DNA from: Verrucomicrobiota bacterium
GTDB lineage: Bacteria > Verrucomicrobiota > Verrucomicrobiia > Opitutales > Opitutaceae
Length of the DNA: 64,000 bases
Direction: 5' to 3'
NCBI GenBank assembly: GCA_023426435.1
Contig: JAFAAS010000119.1
Span: 1 to 64,000, forward strand
Made by a program: the position numbers and the translations under genes
Shown here: one piece after another, positions 9,901-17,573 of the stretch
How the letters are laid out: every line of letters starts with the position of its first letter
How positions within the stretch are numbered: position 1 is the stretch's first letter
The notes under the pieces: model-generated
What the model was told of the DNA's origin: nothing
The model's database searches: none
The model's input: only the letters and a program-made list of their open reading frames with translations

Positions 9901-9920
9901 TCTGCCTGATCCAGCTTTAA
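6900..9920 (+). CDS. secreted GH42-like beta-galactosidase-fold protein lacking the usual acid/base motif
   Basis: This protein of about 1006 residues has a signal peptide (GGWAAALTIAALPVSA). The first 290 residues are beta-rich. A GH42-like TIM barrel follows (GLNTVSAYQDLAWFEPLPGVYNF..., SVWIWHLHPFGVVDHDF, AFARFLRERYGDIQSLNTAYG), then a trimerisation-like domain (VGLLHSF..., LLTPAAVTALVKFVEAGGTLVL). In GH42 enzymes the stretch after the HPxVxxW motif holds the acid/base as N-E, but here it reads HLHPFG. An FRGEDHSP segment could supply the nucleophile Glu. It may therefore be a divergent family or a non-catalytic protein. GTG at 6897 or ATG at 6900 or 6903 are possible starts, all overlapping the symporter stop. 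It converges with the metallophosphoesterase by 4 bp. Confidence 0.75.
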   Translation: MMRLRLRLASAMGGWAAALTIAALPVSAWENIAPTALAVPSVYENPINEGHPLIAGRAPSFADGNPRSSYRLLGDQPARLEFFFEPGRPVEPERCELVTQVEQILEGYVEVLRAERWEKVAELRREGERIAAEWKPEPVHGVAVVVTRTSDLDHEPIRIAEVRLLAKQATEAPSGLPTIQLATPREHHVFGLGEEVAVDWGIEGELPAGEEWELRWRWDNFVNELVDEGGSTRGDLAGRGAITLRPSEQGPLFLKTWLAEKRTGAVMAHTALLVGVRDPDFPARVPPLRADGAGPLPKREQVVGRMLWGAELYHRLLAAQTKVGPAAFDVFRSDGLNTVSAYQDLAWFEPLPGVYNFAALDAIVQEAERTGLGVELGLWRWYYGSPGLGGPKNLQYWLEPYSALKRDGTKGPRWLNAPSLHAASYRASALRTTEVFLRRYREHPSVWIWHLHPFGVVDHDFASTSSEREAPLDFSPYAKNAFARFLRERYGDIQSLNTAYGADYADFNEVSMPEPKVKAMTDLREAVFTLDNRPAWRDYLAFRDVGTVQAFQREVFQLARQLDPERPIGGMSNTMANSAVQEEVSLRTGFGLYYGDQNTETPAFIRRHLGRDRDRLPFRGEDHSPISPRRFPGDYRARMNEFFFNCAAAGVGQLNYVFPVWEENPAWEMFASAELRDAFSANAGSTVLPTEVGLLHSFTTGALEGFTSYAYIELHRWLDLLAWSETAMSPGTWTEPLAIDSPDVDFSGKRLLIDNDSRLLTPAAVTALVKFVEAGGTLVLQRTSGEYSSDAEAPTWALARAFVMNVEKLAQPFAEEGELVLESVFGGLRLPVRDVAEVIRAGATPLATQDGKTVAATWSQGRGRVLWLGGTLGDLSLVESRRRLLEAAPGAWSGWADKVAKRLELYRALTQRLQVWSGLGEQGIRTESPVFVMGRKTEDGLSISLRNPDKAAANKVVLRLPSGLTADRARVTFPQRQFSVPVLSDATGSRIELEEIPGGAFCLIQL

Positions 9921-10735
9921 GTGGGAGACGCGATCTCGACGAAGCGGCGTTCGAGCCCGGCGTCGCTCGCGGTGCACACGACGAAGCCTTTTGCAGGGTG
10001 CCCGTCATGATTCGTGCGTTGCAACGCGCAGCATCGACCGGTGATCAGTGTCGCGCCGCGGTGATGTTTTTCGGTGAGCCCGTGATAGTGTCCGCTGAGG
10101 ACAGCGTGGACGTTGTGATTGAGGAGCCGCGAGAGCACGGCGTCGGCGTTGAGTGGACGGAACGCGACCTCCTCGCCGACAGGAAAATGCGTGAAGAGCA
10201 CGAGCGGTTGCCCGCGATCCACGCGACGGAGCACGTCATCGAGGGACTGCAATGATGCGTCCGAGATCGACGTGTGCTGCCAGCGTTGGCCGTCAGTCGA
10301 ATCGAGGCCGATGAACTGCCAGCCTTCGTGTTCGAAGTGGTAGTTGAGTTGATGCGGAAACACCTCCTCATAGGCGGAACGGTCGTCGGCACGGCCGTAG
10401 TCGTGATTTCCGATCTGATAGTAAACCGGCGCGCCCAACTCGGAAAATATTTCACGGACCGCGACGAGTTTTCGGCGGCTGCAGCTTTCGACGAGATCGC
10501 CGAGGTGCAGACAGAAGGCGGGAGACTCGAGCCGCATTTGTCGCACCGCCTGCTGCAGCCAGGCGTGGCAGGTTTCGTCGACGTAGTGAGTGTCGTTGAC
10601 GACGACGAACGTAAAACGGGATTTCGGTCGGGCGAGGCCGACGGCGCGCAGCGTGCCGGGCCAAATCCCGAGAGCGAGCAGGCTCGCCAGTGACAGGGTT
10701 TTAACGGATTCGCGACGGGTGAGGAGAGCCGGCAT
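9917..10735 (-). CDS. exported calcineurin-like metallophosphoesterase
   Basis: This 272-residue protein has the full metallophosphoesterase motif set: D-x-H in VNDTHY, GDLVES, GNHDYG, a histidine in LFTHFP, and GHYHG. These bind a dinuclear metal centre and hydrolyse phosphate mono- or diesters. The N-terminus TRRESVKTLSLASLLALG is a signal sequence with twin arginines, possibly Tat-dependent. It is the last gene of a leftward run with GHL6 and GH36 genes, 18 bp after the GH36 stop. Its substrate is unknown. Cleavage of phosphate groups on the target glycan would fit the neighbourhood and the Na/Pi transporter at 3131. Confidence 0.88.
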   Translation of the reverse strand: MPALLTRRESVKTLSLASLLALGIWPGTLRAVGLARPKSRFTFVVVNDTHYVDETCHAWLQQAVRQMRLESPAFCLHLGDLVESCSRRKLVAVREIFSELGAPVYYQIGNHDYGRADDRSAYEEVFPHQLNYHFEHEGWQFIGLDSTDGQRWQHTSISDASLQSLDDVLRRVDRGQPLVLFTHFPVGEEVAFRPLNADAVLSRLLNHNVHAVLSGHYHGLTEKHHRGATLITGRCCALQRTNHDGHPAKGFVVCTASDAGLERRFVEIASPT

Positions 10736-10753
10736 GAGAAAGGGAGCGAGTAT

Positions 10754-12901
10754 TCACCGGAGCACGACGACACCGCCCTGCCACGGTGGCGGCGAATCGA
10801 GAAGGAGTCGGGAAGCATTGAGCGAGAGTGCGGGCGCGTCGGCGGTGAAGTGGCGTTCGATCCCGCGGGCGTTGATATCCGGAATCTCGATACGCGCGGG
10901 CGGGGAAGCGAACGTGTGCCACACCACGATTGTCGTGGCGGCTGTCGGAGAATGAAACGCGACCGCCTGCCAGCCTGTGAGCTGCCGATACGAGGAGCCG
11001 GTGACGCCATGGCGGCGAAACGACGCTATCGCGATGACCGGGGCGATCTCGCCGTGAAGGGCGATAGCTTCGCGAACGAACTCCCACGCATCGTCTGACA
11101 GCGTATGTGCGTCGCCCGACAGACACATACGACCGAGGAAGGTGGCGGCGAGCGAGTAGGCGAGGCGTGTGCGATCGTCGTCGCGGCGCAGAACGGCCCA
11201 GATTTGGTTTTGTGCGGGCGGCAGAACGACGAGCTGGTTTGCGGCGATGACGGGCACGTCAGGCGTCTCGTGCGCGTCGGAGAACGACGTCATCGCGGTG
11301 AGCGCGACCATCGACGGCTCGGCACGGTGTCCGCCGGAAGAGCAGTTTTCGATCACCAGTTCAGGCAACGCGGTGCGCACGCGTTGGAAGAATCGTTGGA
11401 CGCCATCGACGTGTCGCCGCAGACCCTCGCCGGGCGATTCGGCGCCGTCGCAGCCCAGTCCGATGGAGTCGTTATAGTCCACCTTGAGGTAGCCGAAGTT
11501 GTTTTCCCGGAGCAGCGCGATGACGCGCGCTTCGAGATACTCATGAACCCACGGATCGCGGAAGTCCCAGAAGCGACGGTTGCCGACCTGCAGTGGAACG
11601 CCGTCGCGGTGCAGGTGGTGAGAAGTCGCGTGCCAGGCGAGGGAACCCGGCGTGACGACTTCGAATTCGAACCAAAGCCCCGGAATGAGACCGCGTTGGC
11701 GGATGGCCTCGGACGTGGCGCGCAGACCTTGTGGAAAAGCGGTGCGGTTCACGATCCAGTCGCCGTTTTGCTGGATGCCATCGTCGGGGCGCTCGGCCCA
11801 ACCATCGTCGATCACCAGATAGCGAACGCCGGAACCCTGCAATCGGTCGGCGAGTGCGATGAGGTTGTCGTGAGTGGGCGAGCCCCACGACGTGCACCAC
11901 TCGTTGAAGATGACCGGGAGCAGTTGATCGGCGGCGGGTTGGTGGATTCGTGAGCGGCGGGCGGGCGATTGCAGACGCGCGCACGTGTCTTCGAGGGAGC
12001 CGAGACCGACGGTGAGGGTCGCCGTCGGCGTGGTAAAGCTTTCGCCGGGTGCGAGCGTTTTCCACCAATGGCCAAATTCGCGGTCTGCGAGTCCGCCGGC
12101 GAGACTCACTTGATCGGCACGCCGGCGGACCTCGAGTTGCCAGGAACCTGGATGGGAAAATGACGCGCCCCAGAAGACTCCCGCGTCGCGATCCTCGAGG
12201 AGGCAGAGAGGCAGATACCCGTTTGCGGGCATCGAGCCCACCTGACCGAAGCGCTCGGCGCGAACGCCGTGACCGACCCACGAACGCTCGAGGTTTAGAT
12301 CCTCGAGACGACGAGAATCGAGCCGGCCCTCGGCACTCCAGGCGCTGCGAAAACGATGCAGCCAAAGACGGTTGGACGCTTCATCGGGCGCGAACGGCGT
12401 GATGCCGCCGAGACAGAACGATGTGAGCAACTGGATGGTGACAGCTTGCGCGCTGTCGTTGCGCAAGGTAGTGCGAACCGAAACGCACGGATCGCCGGCT
12501 TCGTGAGTCAGTTCGTGAAAGGCGAGCAGGTGCTCATCGGTGGCCAGCGTGGTTTGAATCGTGGTGCGGTCGCCTTGCTCTCTGCGATGTTGCTCGCGGA
12601 GGCGGAAAGGGTTTTGCGCGGCAGGTTGAAGGGAGCGGCCGCCGGAGAATGCGCCCGGATAAGGTGTGCCTTGCAATTGCAGCTGAACGAGCGGCGCCAC
12701 TTCCCAGGCGGTGACGGGTTGCCAGTGGGGGGGCAGATTTCTGATGACCGGATCGTCGATATGCTCGCGCGGCGTGACGACAGCGTCGACCCGCGCGGCG
12801 GGCACCAGCGATAATCCAAGGTGCTCCGGATGGCTTTCCGGCGCGTGATAACGGACGGCGATGTCGCCGAACTGAAACTCGCTATGGCGTCGGAGCGGCA
12901 T
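10754..12901 (-). CDS. GH36 alpha-galactosidase
   Basis: The predicted protein has 715 residues from the ATG at 12899-12901, which is 4 bp after the stop of the upstream gene. A longer start at 13006 would overlap that gene by 100 bp and adds basic, non-conserved residues. GH36 features are an N-terminal beta-sandwich, YLVIDDGWAERPDDG, IPGLWFEFEVV, the nucleophile Asp in YLKVDYND, IENCSSGG, and the acid/base Asp in TSFSDAHE. The family releases alpha-galactose, or alpha-N-acetylgalactosamine in some members. There is no signal peptide, so it probably acts in the cytoplasm on imported oligosaccharides. It is second in the leftward operon driven from about 15.03 kb. Confidence 0.9.
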   Translation of the reverse strand: MPLRRHSEFQFGDIAVRYHAPESHPEHLGLSLVPAARVDAVVTPREHIDDPVIRNLPPHWQPVTAWEVAPLVQLQLQGTPYPGAFSGGRSLQPAAQNPFRLREQHRREQGDRTTIQTTLATDEHLLAFHELTHEAGDPCVSVRTTLRNDSAQAVTIQLLTSFCLGGITPFAPDEASNRLWLHRFRSAWSAEGRLDSRRLEDLNLERSWVGHGVRAERFGQVGSMPANGYLPLCLLEDRDAGVFWGASFSHPGSWQLEVRRRADQVSLAGGLADREFGHWWKTLAPGESFTTPTATLTVGLGSLEDTCARLQSPARRSRIHQPAADQLLPVIFNEWCTSWGSPTHDNLIALADRLQGSGVRYLVIDDGWAERPDDGIQQNGDWIVNRTAFPQGLRATSEAIRQRGLIPGLWFEFEVVTPGSLAWHATSHHLHRDGVPLQVGNRRFWDFRDPWVHEYLEARVIALLRENNFGYLKVDYNDSIGLGCDGAESPGEGLRRHVDGVQRFFQRVRTALPELVIENCSSGGHRAEPSMVALTAMTSFSDAHETPDVPVIAANQLVVLPPAQNQIWAVLRRDDDRTRLAYSLAATFLGRMCLSGDAHTLSDDAWEFVREAIALHGEIAPVIAIASFRRHGVTGSSYRQLTGWQAVAFHSPTAATTIVVWHTFASPPARIEIPDINARGIERHFTADAPALSLNASRLLLDSPPPWQGGVVVLR

Positions 12902-12905
12902 GCCG

Positions 12906-14987
12906 TTAGCCGGCCGAGCGGCTGAAGTAGCGTGGAACTTCGAGCAAAAGGCGGCCTTTCGTGGCTGGAAGCGGAAAGGCGTTGTCCGACCCCCGCTCGA
13001 GCGCATCGCCGTTGAAGACCCGCACCTGGCGAACCGTATCCGGAAGCTGGAGACGTTCGCCGGCGAAGCTCATCCGCTCTTCGAGCACGTCGCTCTCGAG
13101 GGCTTTTCGGACGGGGACGTAGTGCAGCAGCGTGAGCAACAGGGAGGAGCCTCGGCGGCGCGGATAAACGCCGATCGTAGTCGGCAGACCGTGGCCAAAC
13201 GGGGCGTCGCCGATCAGAGTCTGCATCGTGCGCCGCCAGACGTCGCGCAGCGCGATGTTTCCCACTTCGCGGTATTCGCGAAAGATGGGGTCGGCGAAAT
13301 AGACGAAATTTTTTCCGGCGATCACGGCCGGAAAACGGTCGGGCTGGGCAACGGGCGGCGTCTGGAAATGAGAGCAGAATTTCAGATCCGTGCGCTGAAA
13401 GTAGGGCGGCACCCGGTGGACGAGCACGCGAGTTTTTCTGCCGGCGACGACGTTTGTGCCTTGGGAGTAAACCACCCGATCGCTCGCCGAGAGTTCCGGC
13501 CAGAACGATTGGTCCGCGCGCCAGTAGGTGGGAAAAGCGGGTGTTTCGCCGGCGAAACGAAGGGGAAGGAAATCGAGCGCCCAGCGGCCGTTTTGGTCGC
13601 GTCCGGCGTGATGCGAAAGCAGCAGTTTTCCGCCACGCTTGTAATAAGTTTCGAGGGCGCGCCGCAGGCGCGGGGTAATGGTCGTGGCGTCGGGCAGCAG
13701 CAGCAGCGCATAGCTGTCGAGCGGGTCGACGTCGTCGAGCACGGCGACGTCGTAGTGACTTTCCTCGCACATCAGCACGGCGCCTTCATCGCTTTTCGCC
13801 GCGACGTGAGAGGCGCGCCCGGCGTCGTGGGCGGTGAGGATGCCGACGTGTTGAAGGGCGCTGCTGCCCGAATAGAACGATTCGGCGGCGGCGCATTGCG
13901 CGTAAACGTCACCGATAAGCTGATACGCGGCAGGATCGAGACGTCCGCGGGGCGGCAGTTGGTCGCCGACGGAGTTTCCGCCGCCGAGGGCTTGGGCGCG
14001 GAAGCATTCGTATTCCAGCGCGGCGGGCGGTTTGATGCCGCCGAAATCACCCCACATTTTTTGGAAGCGGCCGGTCATGCCGATCCAATCTTTTTTCCAG
14101 CGACCGGCGCTGCGGGCTGCGCGAGGGAAATGGTGATAGCCCCAGAAGCCCGATGGCAGCGATTCGATCTCGAAATGCGTCATGTGCCGGCTGCGGCGGC
14201 GCGCGCCGAGTCGCGCATCGATTGCCGGATCGAAAATGGAGTTGTAGAAAACCGTGGCGTTCCGGTGGCGGGATTTCACCAGCGAGGTGAAACGGGAGCA
14301 GAATTCCTCCTGCGCGGCGGTCTCGAAACGCTGGAACGTCGCTTCGTCGTTTCCGACCAAGCGGTGGCGCCGCCGGAAGGCGAGGGCGGCTTCGGAATGG
14401 TGGGCGAGGTGATCGTGAAACAGGATGTCGAAGAAAAGGCCGTCGACGTCGTAGCGTTCCAGCAGTTCGCGCACGTGGGCCTCAAGATAGTCTTGATAAT
14501 CGGGGTGGCACCAGTCGTTGAAATGCCAACCGCCGGGATGCGGCGGCTTGGTGTGGTCGGCGTTGCCGGCGCGGGCGAACGTGCCATCGGCGCGCACCTG
14601 GCGCCACGCGGGGAAACGCTGGGCGACATCTTCTTCCCATGCGACGGTGGTGTAGAGCGGCGCGCGGATGCCGGCCTGGTGAAGCGCCTCGATCATTTCT
14701 CCGAGGAGATCACGACCGCGAAGGGCGGGATGAGGAGTCCCGGTCTTCGTCGGGTAGTAGCACATGCCGTGGTGGCACTTGGCGAAAACGGTGACGCTGT
14801 TGACGTGGGCTTTTTGGAGCGTGGTGACGAACTCGCCGGGATCGAACTCGCGGCCGACATCGGGGATGAAAGGGGAGGTGTGGAAATCGAGATGAACCTG
14901 ACGAAGCGGCAACGAGGTGCGCGGCGAGTTCGGCTCGGAAGGGGCTCGGTGAAGGCGGGGCATCGGAGACAGTGGCGGTTCGTCCAC
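12906..14987 (-). CDS. GHL6-type hypothetical glycoside hydrolase with GH42-like trimerisation domain
   Basis: This protein of 693 residues (685 if the ATG at 14963 is used) contains the GHL6 signature. Examples are VHLDFHTSPFIPDVGREFDP, VTVFAKCHHGMCYYPTK, and GLFFDILFHDHLAHHSE, typical of the uncharacterised GHL6 barrel. A beta-galactosidase trimerisation-like domain (GILTAHDAGR..., RALETYYKRGGKLLLSHHAG) follows. There is no signal peptide, so it should be cytoplasmic. It heads an operon with the GH36 alpha-galactosidase and metallophosphoesterase. Two TTAA-N3-TTAA palindromes lie 46 and 79 bp upstream of its start. The activity of GHL6 proteins is not established. Partnership with GH36 suggests a galactoside. 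Confidence 0.8.
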   Translation of the reverse strand: MDEPPLSPMPRLHRAPSEPNSPRTSLPLRQVHLDFHTSPFIPDVGREFDPGEFVTTLQKAHVNSVTVFAKCHHGMCYYPTKTGTPHPALRGRDLLGEMIEALHQAGIRAPLYTTVAWEEDVAQRFPAWRQVRADGTFARAGNADHTKPPHPGGWHFNDWCHPDYQDYLEAHVRELLERYDVDGLFFDILFHDHLAHHSEAALAFRRRHRLVGNDEATFQRFETAAQEEFCSRFTSLVKSRHRNATVFYNSIFDPAIDARLGARRRSRHMTHFEIESLPSGFWGYHHFPRAARSAGRWKKDWIGMTGRFQKMWGDFGGIKPPAALEYECFRAQALGGGNSVGDQLPPRGRLDPAAYQLIGDVYAQCAAAESFYSGSSALQHVGILTAHDAGRASHVAAKSDEGAVLMCEESHYDVAVLDDVDPLDSYALLLLPDATTITPRLRRALETYYKRGGKLLLSHHAGRDQNGRWALDFLPLRFAGETPAFPTYWRADQSFWPELSASDRVVYSQGTNVVAGRKTRVLVHRVPPYFQRTDLKFCSHFQTPPVAQPDRFPAVIAGKNFVYFADPIFREYREVGNIALRDVWRRTMQTLIGDAPFGHGLPTTIGVYPRRRGSSLLLTLLHYVPVRKALESDVLEERMSFAGERLQLPDTVRQVRVFNGDALERGSDNAFPLPATKGRLLLEVPRYFSRSAG

Positions 14988-15032
14988 GGTGAACGATTTC
15001 CGTGGGCAAAAACGAAGCGAGGGACGGAATGT

Positions 15033-15043
15033 TTAACCGTTAA
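15033..15043. promoter_or_regulatory. candidate LacI-1 operator TTAACCGTTAA
   Basis: First of two palindromes in the divergent promoter between the GHL6 operon and the GH71 gene. It lies 46 bp upstream of the GHL6 start. Its centre is 33 bp from the next site, close to three helical turns, so the two sites would face the same side of the DNA. Confidence 0.65.
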
Positions 15044-15065
15044 TCTCCGCTCGTCCATAGGATCG

Positions 15066-15076
15066 TTAACGGTTAA
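15066..15076. promoter_or_regulatory. candidate LacI-1 operator TTAACGGTTAA
   Basis: Second palindrome of the pair. It is the reverse complement of the 15033 site. It lies 190 bp upstream of the first ATG of the GH71 gene and 79 bp upstream of the GHL6 gene. Confidence 0.65.
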
Positions 15077-15265
15077 GCGCGCGAGCGCTGGAGACCACCG
15101 GGGAGCAGTATCTAAGAGGTTTTTCGTCCGAGCGCTTCGCGCGCGGAATACCCCCGGAGCCCCGACGGCTCGTCCGCATTGTTGGTTGTTCCTGTCCCTC
15201 GTAGCCTCGGCATTCGACCTGCAGCTGCGAGGGGCAGGCGTGTATCGTCAAACCCAAACCCTGTT

Positions 15266-17398
15266 ATGTTCTATTCGACCAAGACTGTGCGCGGCTGGGA
15301 GCAGCCGCTTTTCCGTGCGCGTGCATTAGGAGCCATGTTTCTCTCGCTGGTGCTGGCGCCCACGTTGTTGGCGCAAGACCCCTGGCCTTTCGACCGGCCT
15401 TCGCTCGCCACGCTACGTGCATCGAGCAAGAAAGTCTTCGCGCACTATTTCACCCCTTATCCGCTCGCGCTCAGCAACGTTCACTGGCTGACGCCGGATT
15501 ACTATCAACGCGAGTATCTTTCTCCCTATGGGGAGGACGATGCATCGTATCCAAACGGTAAGCACAACGCGTATGGTGGCTTGCTGCGTCAGCGCCCCCT
15601 CCCCACGCCGGTCCAGACGGACACAACTAACTGGGACCGGCTGAACCTGCAGAAGGAAGTCGAGACGGCGCGGCAGCTCGGGCTGGATGGATTCACGCTC
15701 GACGTGCTAGGTTACGGTTCAACGAACACGCAATGGCAGCGCTGCCTTAAGCTAATGGACGCGGCCAACGCGGTGGATACCGGCTTCAAGATCGTCATAA
15801 TGCCGGACATGAACGCTGGTCCGTTCGTGACCACGAACCCGGACGCCTATGCTAACCTCAAGGCGGCGGTGCGAGAGCTCAGCCTGAAGCCGGCAGCGTA
15901 TCGGCATGCGGTGGGTGGAACGACGCGCCTCGTGGTTGCACCCTATAATGCGCATAAGCGCACGGCGTCCTGGTGGCAGACCTGGATTGCGGACTACAAT
16001 GCGAGCTACGGAGAGGACATCTACTTCGTGCCCACGTTTCAGGGGTGGGCGTCTTATGCATCGAGCTTTGCGCCGATTTCAGACGGATTTTCCGACTGGG
16101 GTGTTCGCGCCACGCCGCCACCTCCCGGCACCACGGGCAACGCGGCGAGCGCGTGGGTGAACTTCTCGCAGAACGTGCACGGATACACGAACTCGGCGGG
16201 ACGAACGATCATCAGCATGGCACCGGTTGCGCCCCAGGATTACCGGCCGAAGAACAACAATCTCTTCTCCGAGGCGAATAATAGTCTGAACTTTCGGAAG
16301 TCATGGGAGAACGCCATTCAGCCTTCTGGCTCGTCGACGCAACGCGCGGACTGGGTGCAGCTCATCACGTGGAACGACTATTCCGAGCATACCGAGATCT
16401 CGCCCTCCACTGGCACGCAGCACGCGTTCTACGATCTTACTGCCTACTACACGACGTGGTTCAAGACGGGCACGCAGCCGACGATCGCGCGCGACACAAT
16501 CTACTATTTCCATCGCAAGCAGCACACGACGGCGCCCTATGACCCGGCCTTCCAAACGTCGGGTGCACCTTCGACGAGCGGCACCACACCCGCAGCGGAC
16601 TACATCGAGCTGCTGGCCTTCGCGCGGAACATTGCCGGCAACAACAGCGTTACGCTGGAGATCAACTTGAACAACGGCACCGCGCCTATCACTCAGACCT
16701 TCACGGCGCCGGGAATCTTCAGCCTCCGCGCGCCGGTGCCCTCAGGAGCGACGGCGCGTTGCACGCCATCGTTTCGGATGCTGCGCGGTGGGAGCGTCGT
16801 GCAGTCGGTGACGAGCAATTTCGAGATCAACAACAACATCGTCTGGTCCGATCTGCTTTATCGCGGCGGATCATCCCGTCGCGCACCGGTCGAAGGATCG
16901 TATTTCGCGAAAGTGAATTTCGGCGGCGCGGTGTCGGGCTACTTCACTGATACCGGTGTCGCCTACGGCCCAAATGCCGGCACGGGTGTTCCATCCACGT
17001 TCCAGTTCGGATGGACGGATACGAGTGGCGTGCCGACGTCGAACACGCACAACTTCCGCAACCGCAACTCTTCGTTGTCCCCAGACGAGCGCTACGACAC
17101 CTTGGTGAAAACCCTGAACTTGGGCGCGCGGAATTGGCAGGTCGCTGTGCCGGCTGGGCAATATAAAGTGCGGCTGGTGGGCGGGGACCCGACCTCGCCC
17201 GCGGGCGTCGTGTTTAAGCTTTCAATCAACGGCATTCCGATGATCAACGGCACCACGACGAGTTCCGTGAAGTGGTTCGATGGCAGTGAGCCCATCGTGG
17301 TCCCACTGGGTGGCACAGGCCTTCTCACGCTGACCACGCCGTCGGGTGCCAACACGCAGGACAACGCGGCAAACTTCATCGAGATTACAGCTTGGTGA
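15266..17398 (+). CDS. GH71 alpha-1,3-glucanase-like protein with malectin-like C-terminal domain
   Basis: A 710-residue exported protein. Residues after the signal peptide read KKVFAHYFTPYPLALSN, NWDRLNLQKEVETARQLG and GFTLDVLGYG, and later WVQLITWNDYSEHTEISP. All are landmarks of GH71 (mutanase, endo-alpha-1,3-glucanase). The C-terminal 150 residues (AKVNFGGAVSGYFTDTGVAYG..., WQVAVPAGQYKVRLVGGDP, NFIEITAW) form a malectin-like carbohydrate-binding domain common in Planctomycetes and Verrucomicrobiota. An alternative ATG at 15335 has a good ribosome site (AGGAG at 15329-15333) but would leave a very short signal peptide with no basic residues. The ATG at 15266 has no visible ribosome site. 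It shares a divergent promoter with the GHL6 operon. Confidence 0.85.
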   Translation: MFYSTKTVRGWEQPLFRARALGAMFLSLVLAPTLLAQDPWPFDRPSLATLRASSKKVFAHYFTPYPLALSNVHWLTPDYYQREYLSPYGEDDASYPNGKHNAYGGLLRQRPLPTPVQTDTTNWDRLNLQKEVETARQLGLDGFTLDVLGYGSTNTQWQRCLKLMDAANAVDTGFKIVIMPDMNAGPFVTTNPDAYANLKAAVRELSLKPAAYRHAVGGTTRLVVAPYNAHKRTASWWQTWIADYNASYGEDIYFVPTFQGWASYASSFAPISDGFSDWGVRATPPPPGTTGNAASAWVNFSQNVHGYTNSAGRTIISMAPVAPQDYRPKNNNLFSEANNSLNFRKSWENAIQPSGSSTQRADWVQLITWNDYSEHTEISPSTGTQHAFYDLTAYYTTWFKTGTQPTIARDTIYYFHRKQHTTAPYDPAFQTSGAPSTSGTTPAADYIELLAFARNIAGNNSVTLEINLNNGTAPITQTFTAPGIFSLRAPVPSGATARCTPSFRMLRGGSVVQSVTSNFEINNNIVWSDLLYRGGSSRRAPVEGSYFAKVNFGGAVSGYFTDTGVAYGPNAGTGVPSTFQFGWTDTSGVPTSNTHNFRNRNSSLSPDERYDTLVKTLNLGARNWQVAVPAGQYKVRLVGGDPTSPAGVVFKLSINGIPMINGTTTSSVKWFDGSEPIVVPLGGTGLLTLTTPSGANTQDNAANFIEITAW

Positions 17399-17417
17399 GA
17401 TCGTCCTCGATCCGCGA

Positions 17418-17443
17418 CGGTGCCGCACCTTTTCGCGGCACCG
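17418..17443. terminator. strong hairpin between convergent genes
   Basis: CGGTGCCGC (17418-17426) pairs perfectly with GCGGCACCG (17435-17443) around an 8-nt loop, 20 bp after the GH71 stop. The opposing gene ends at 17574. No T-run follows on the + strand, so termination efficiency is uncertain. Confidence 0.45.
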
Positions 17444-17573
17444 CTCTCAGCGGCAGGGTTCGGTGCACGCGAGGTGGCCGCTGTAAGACATCTTCGAGTG
17501 TTTGTTCGACCGGTCAAAGTACGGCCACGTTCGTGGGAGGGTAGAACCGGGGGTGTCTTGCGGATCGGCCGCT

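Noticed and set aside
12900..15329. Plus-strand ORF of 809 codons
   Set aside because: It is opposite the GHL6 gene and the start of GH36. It has no recognisable domain and is rejected as a shadow.
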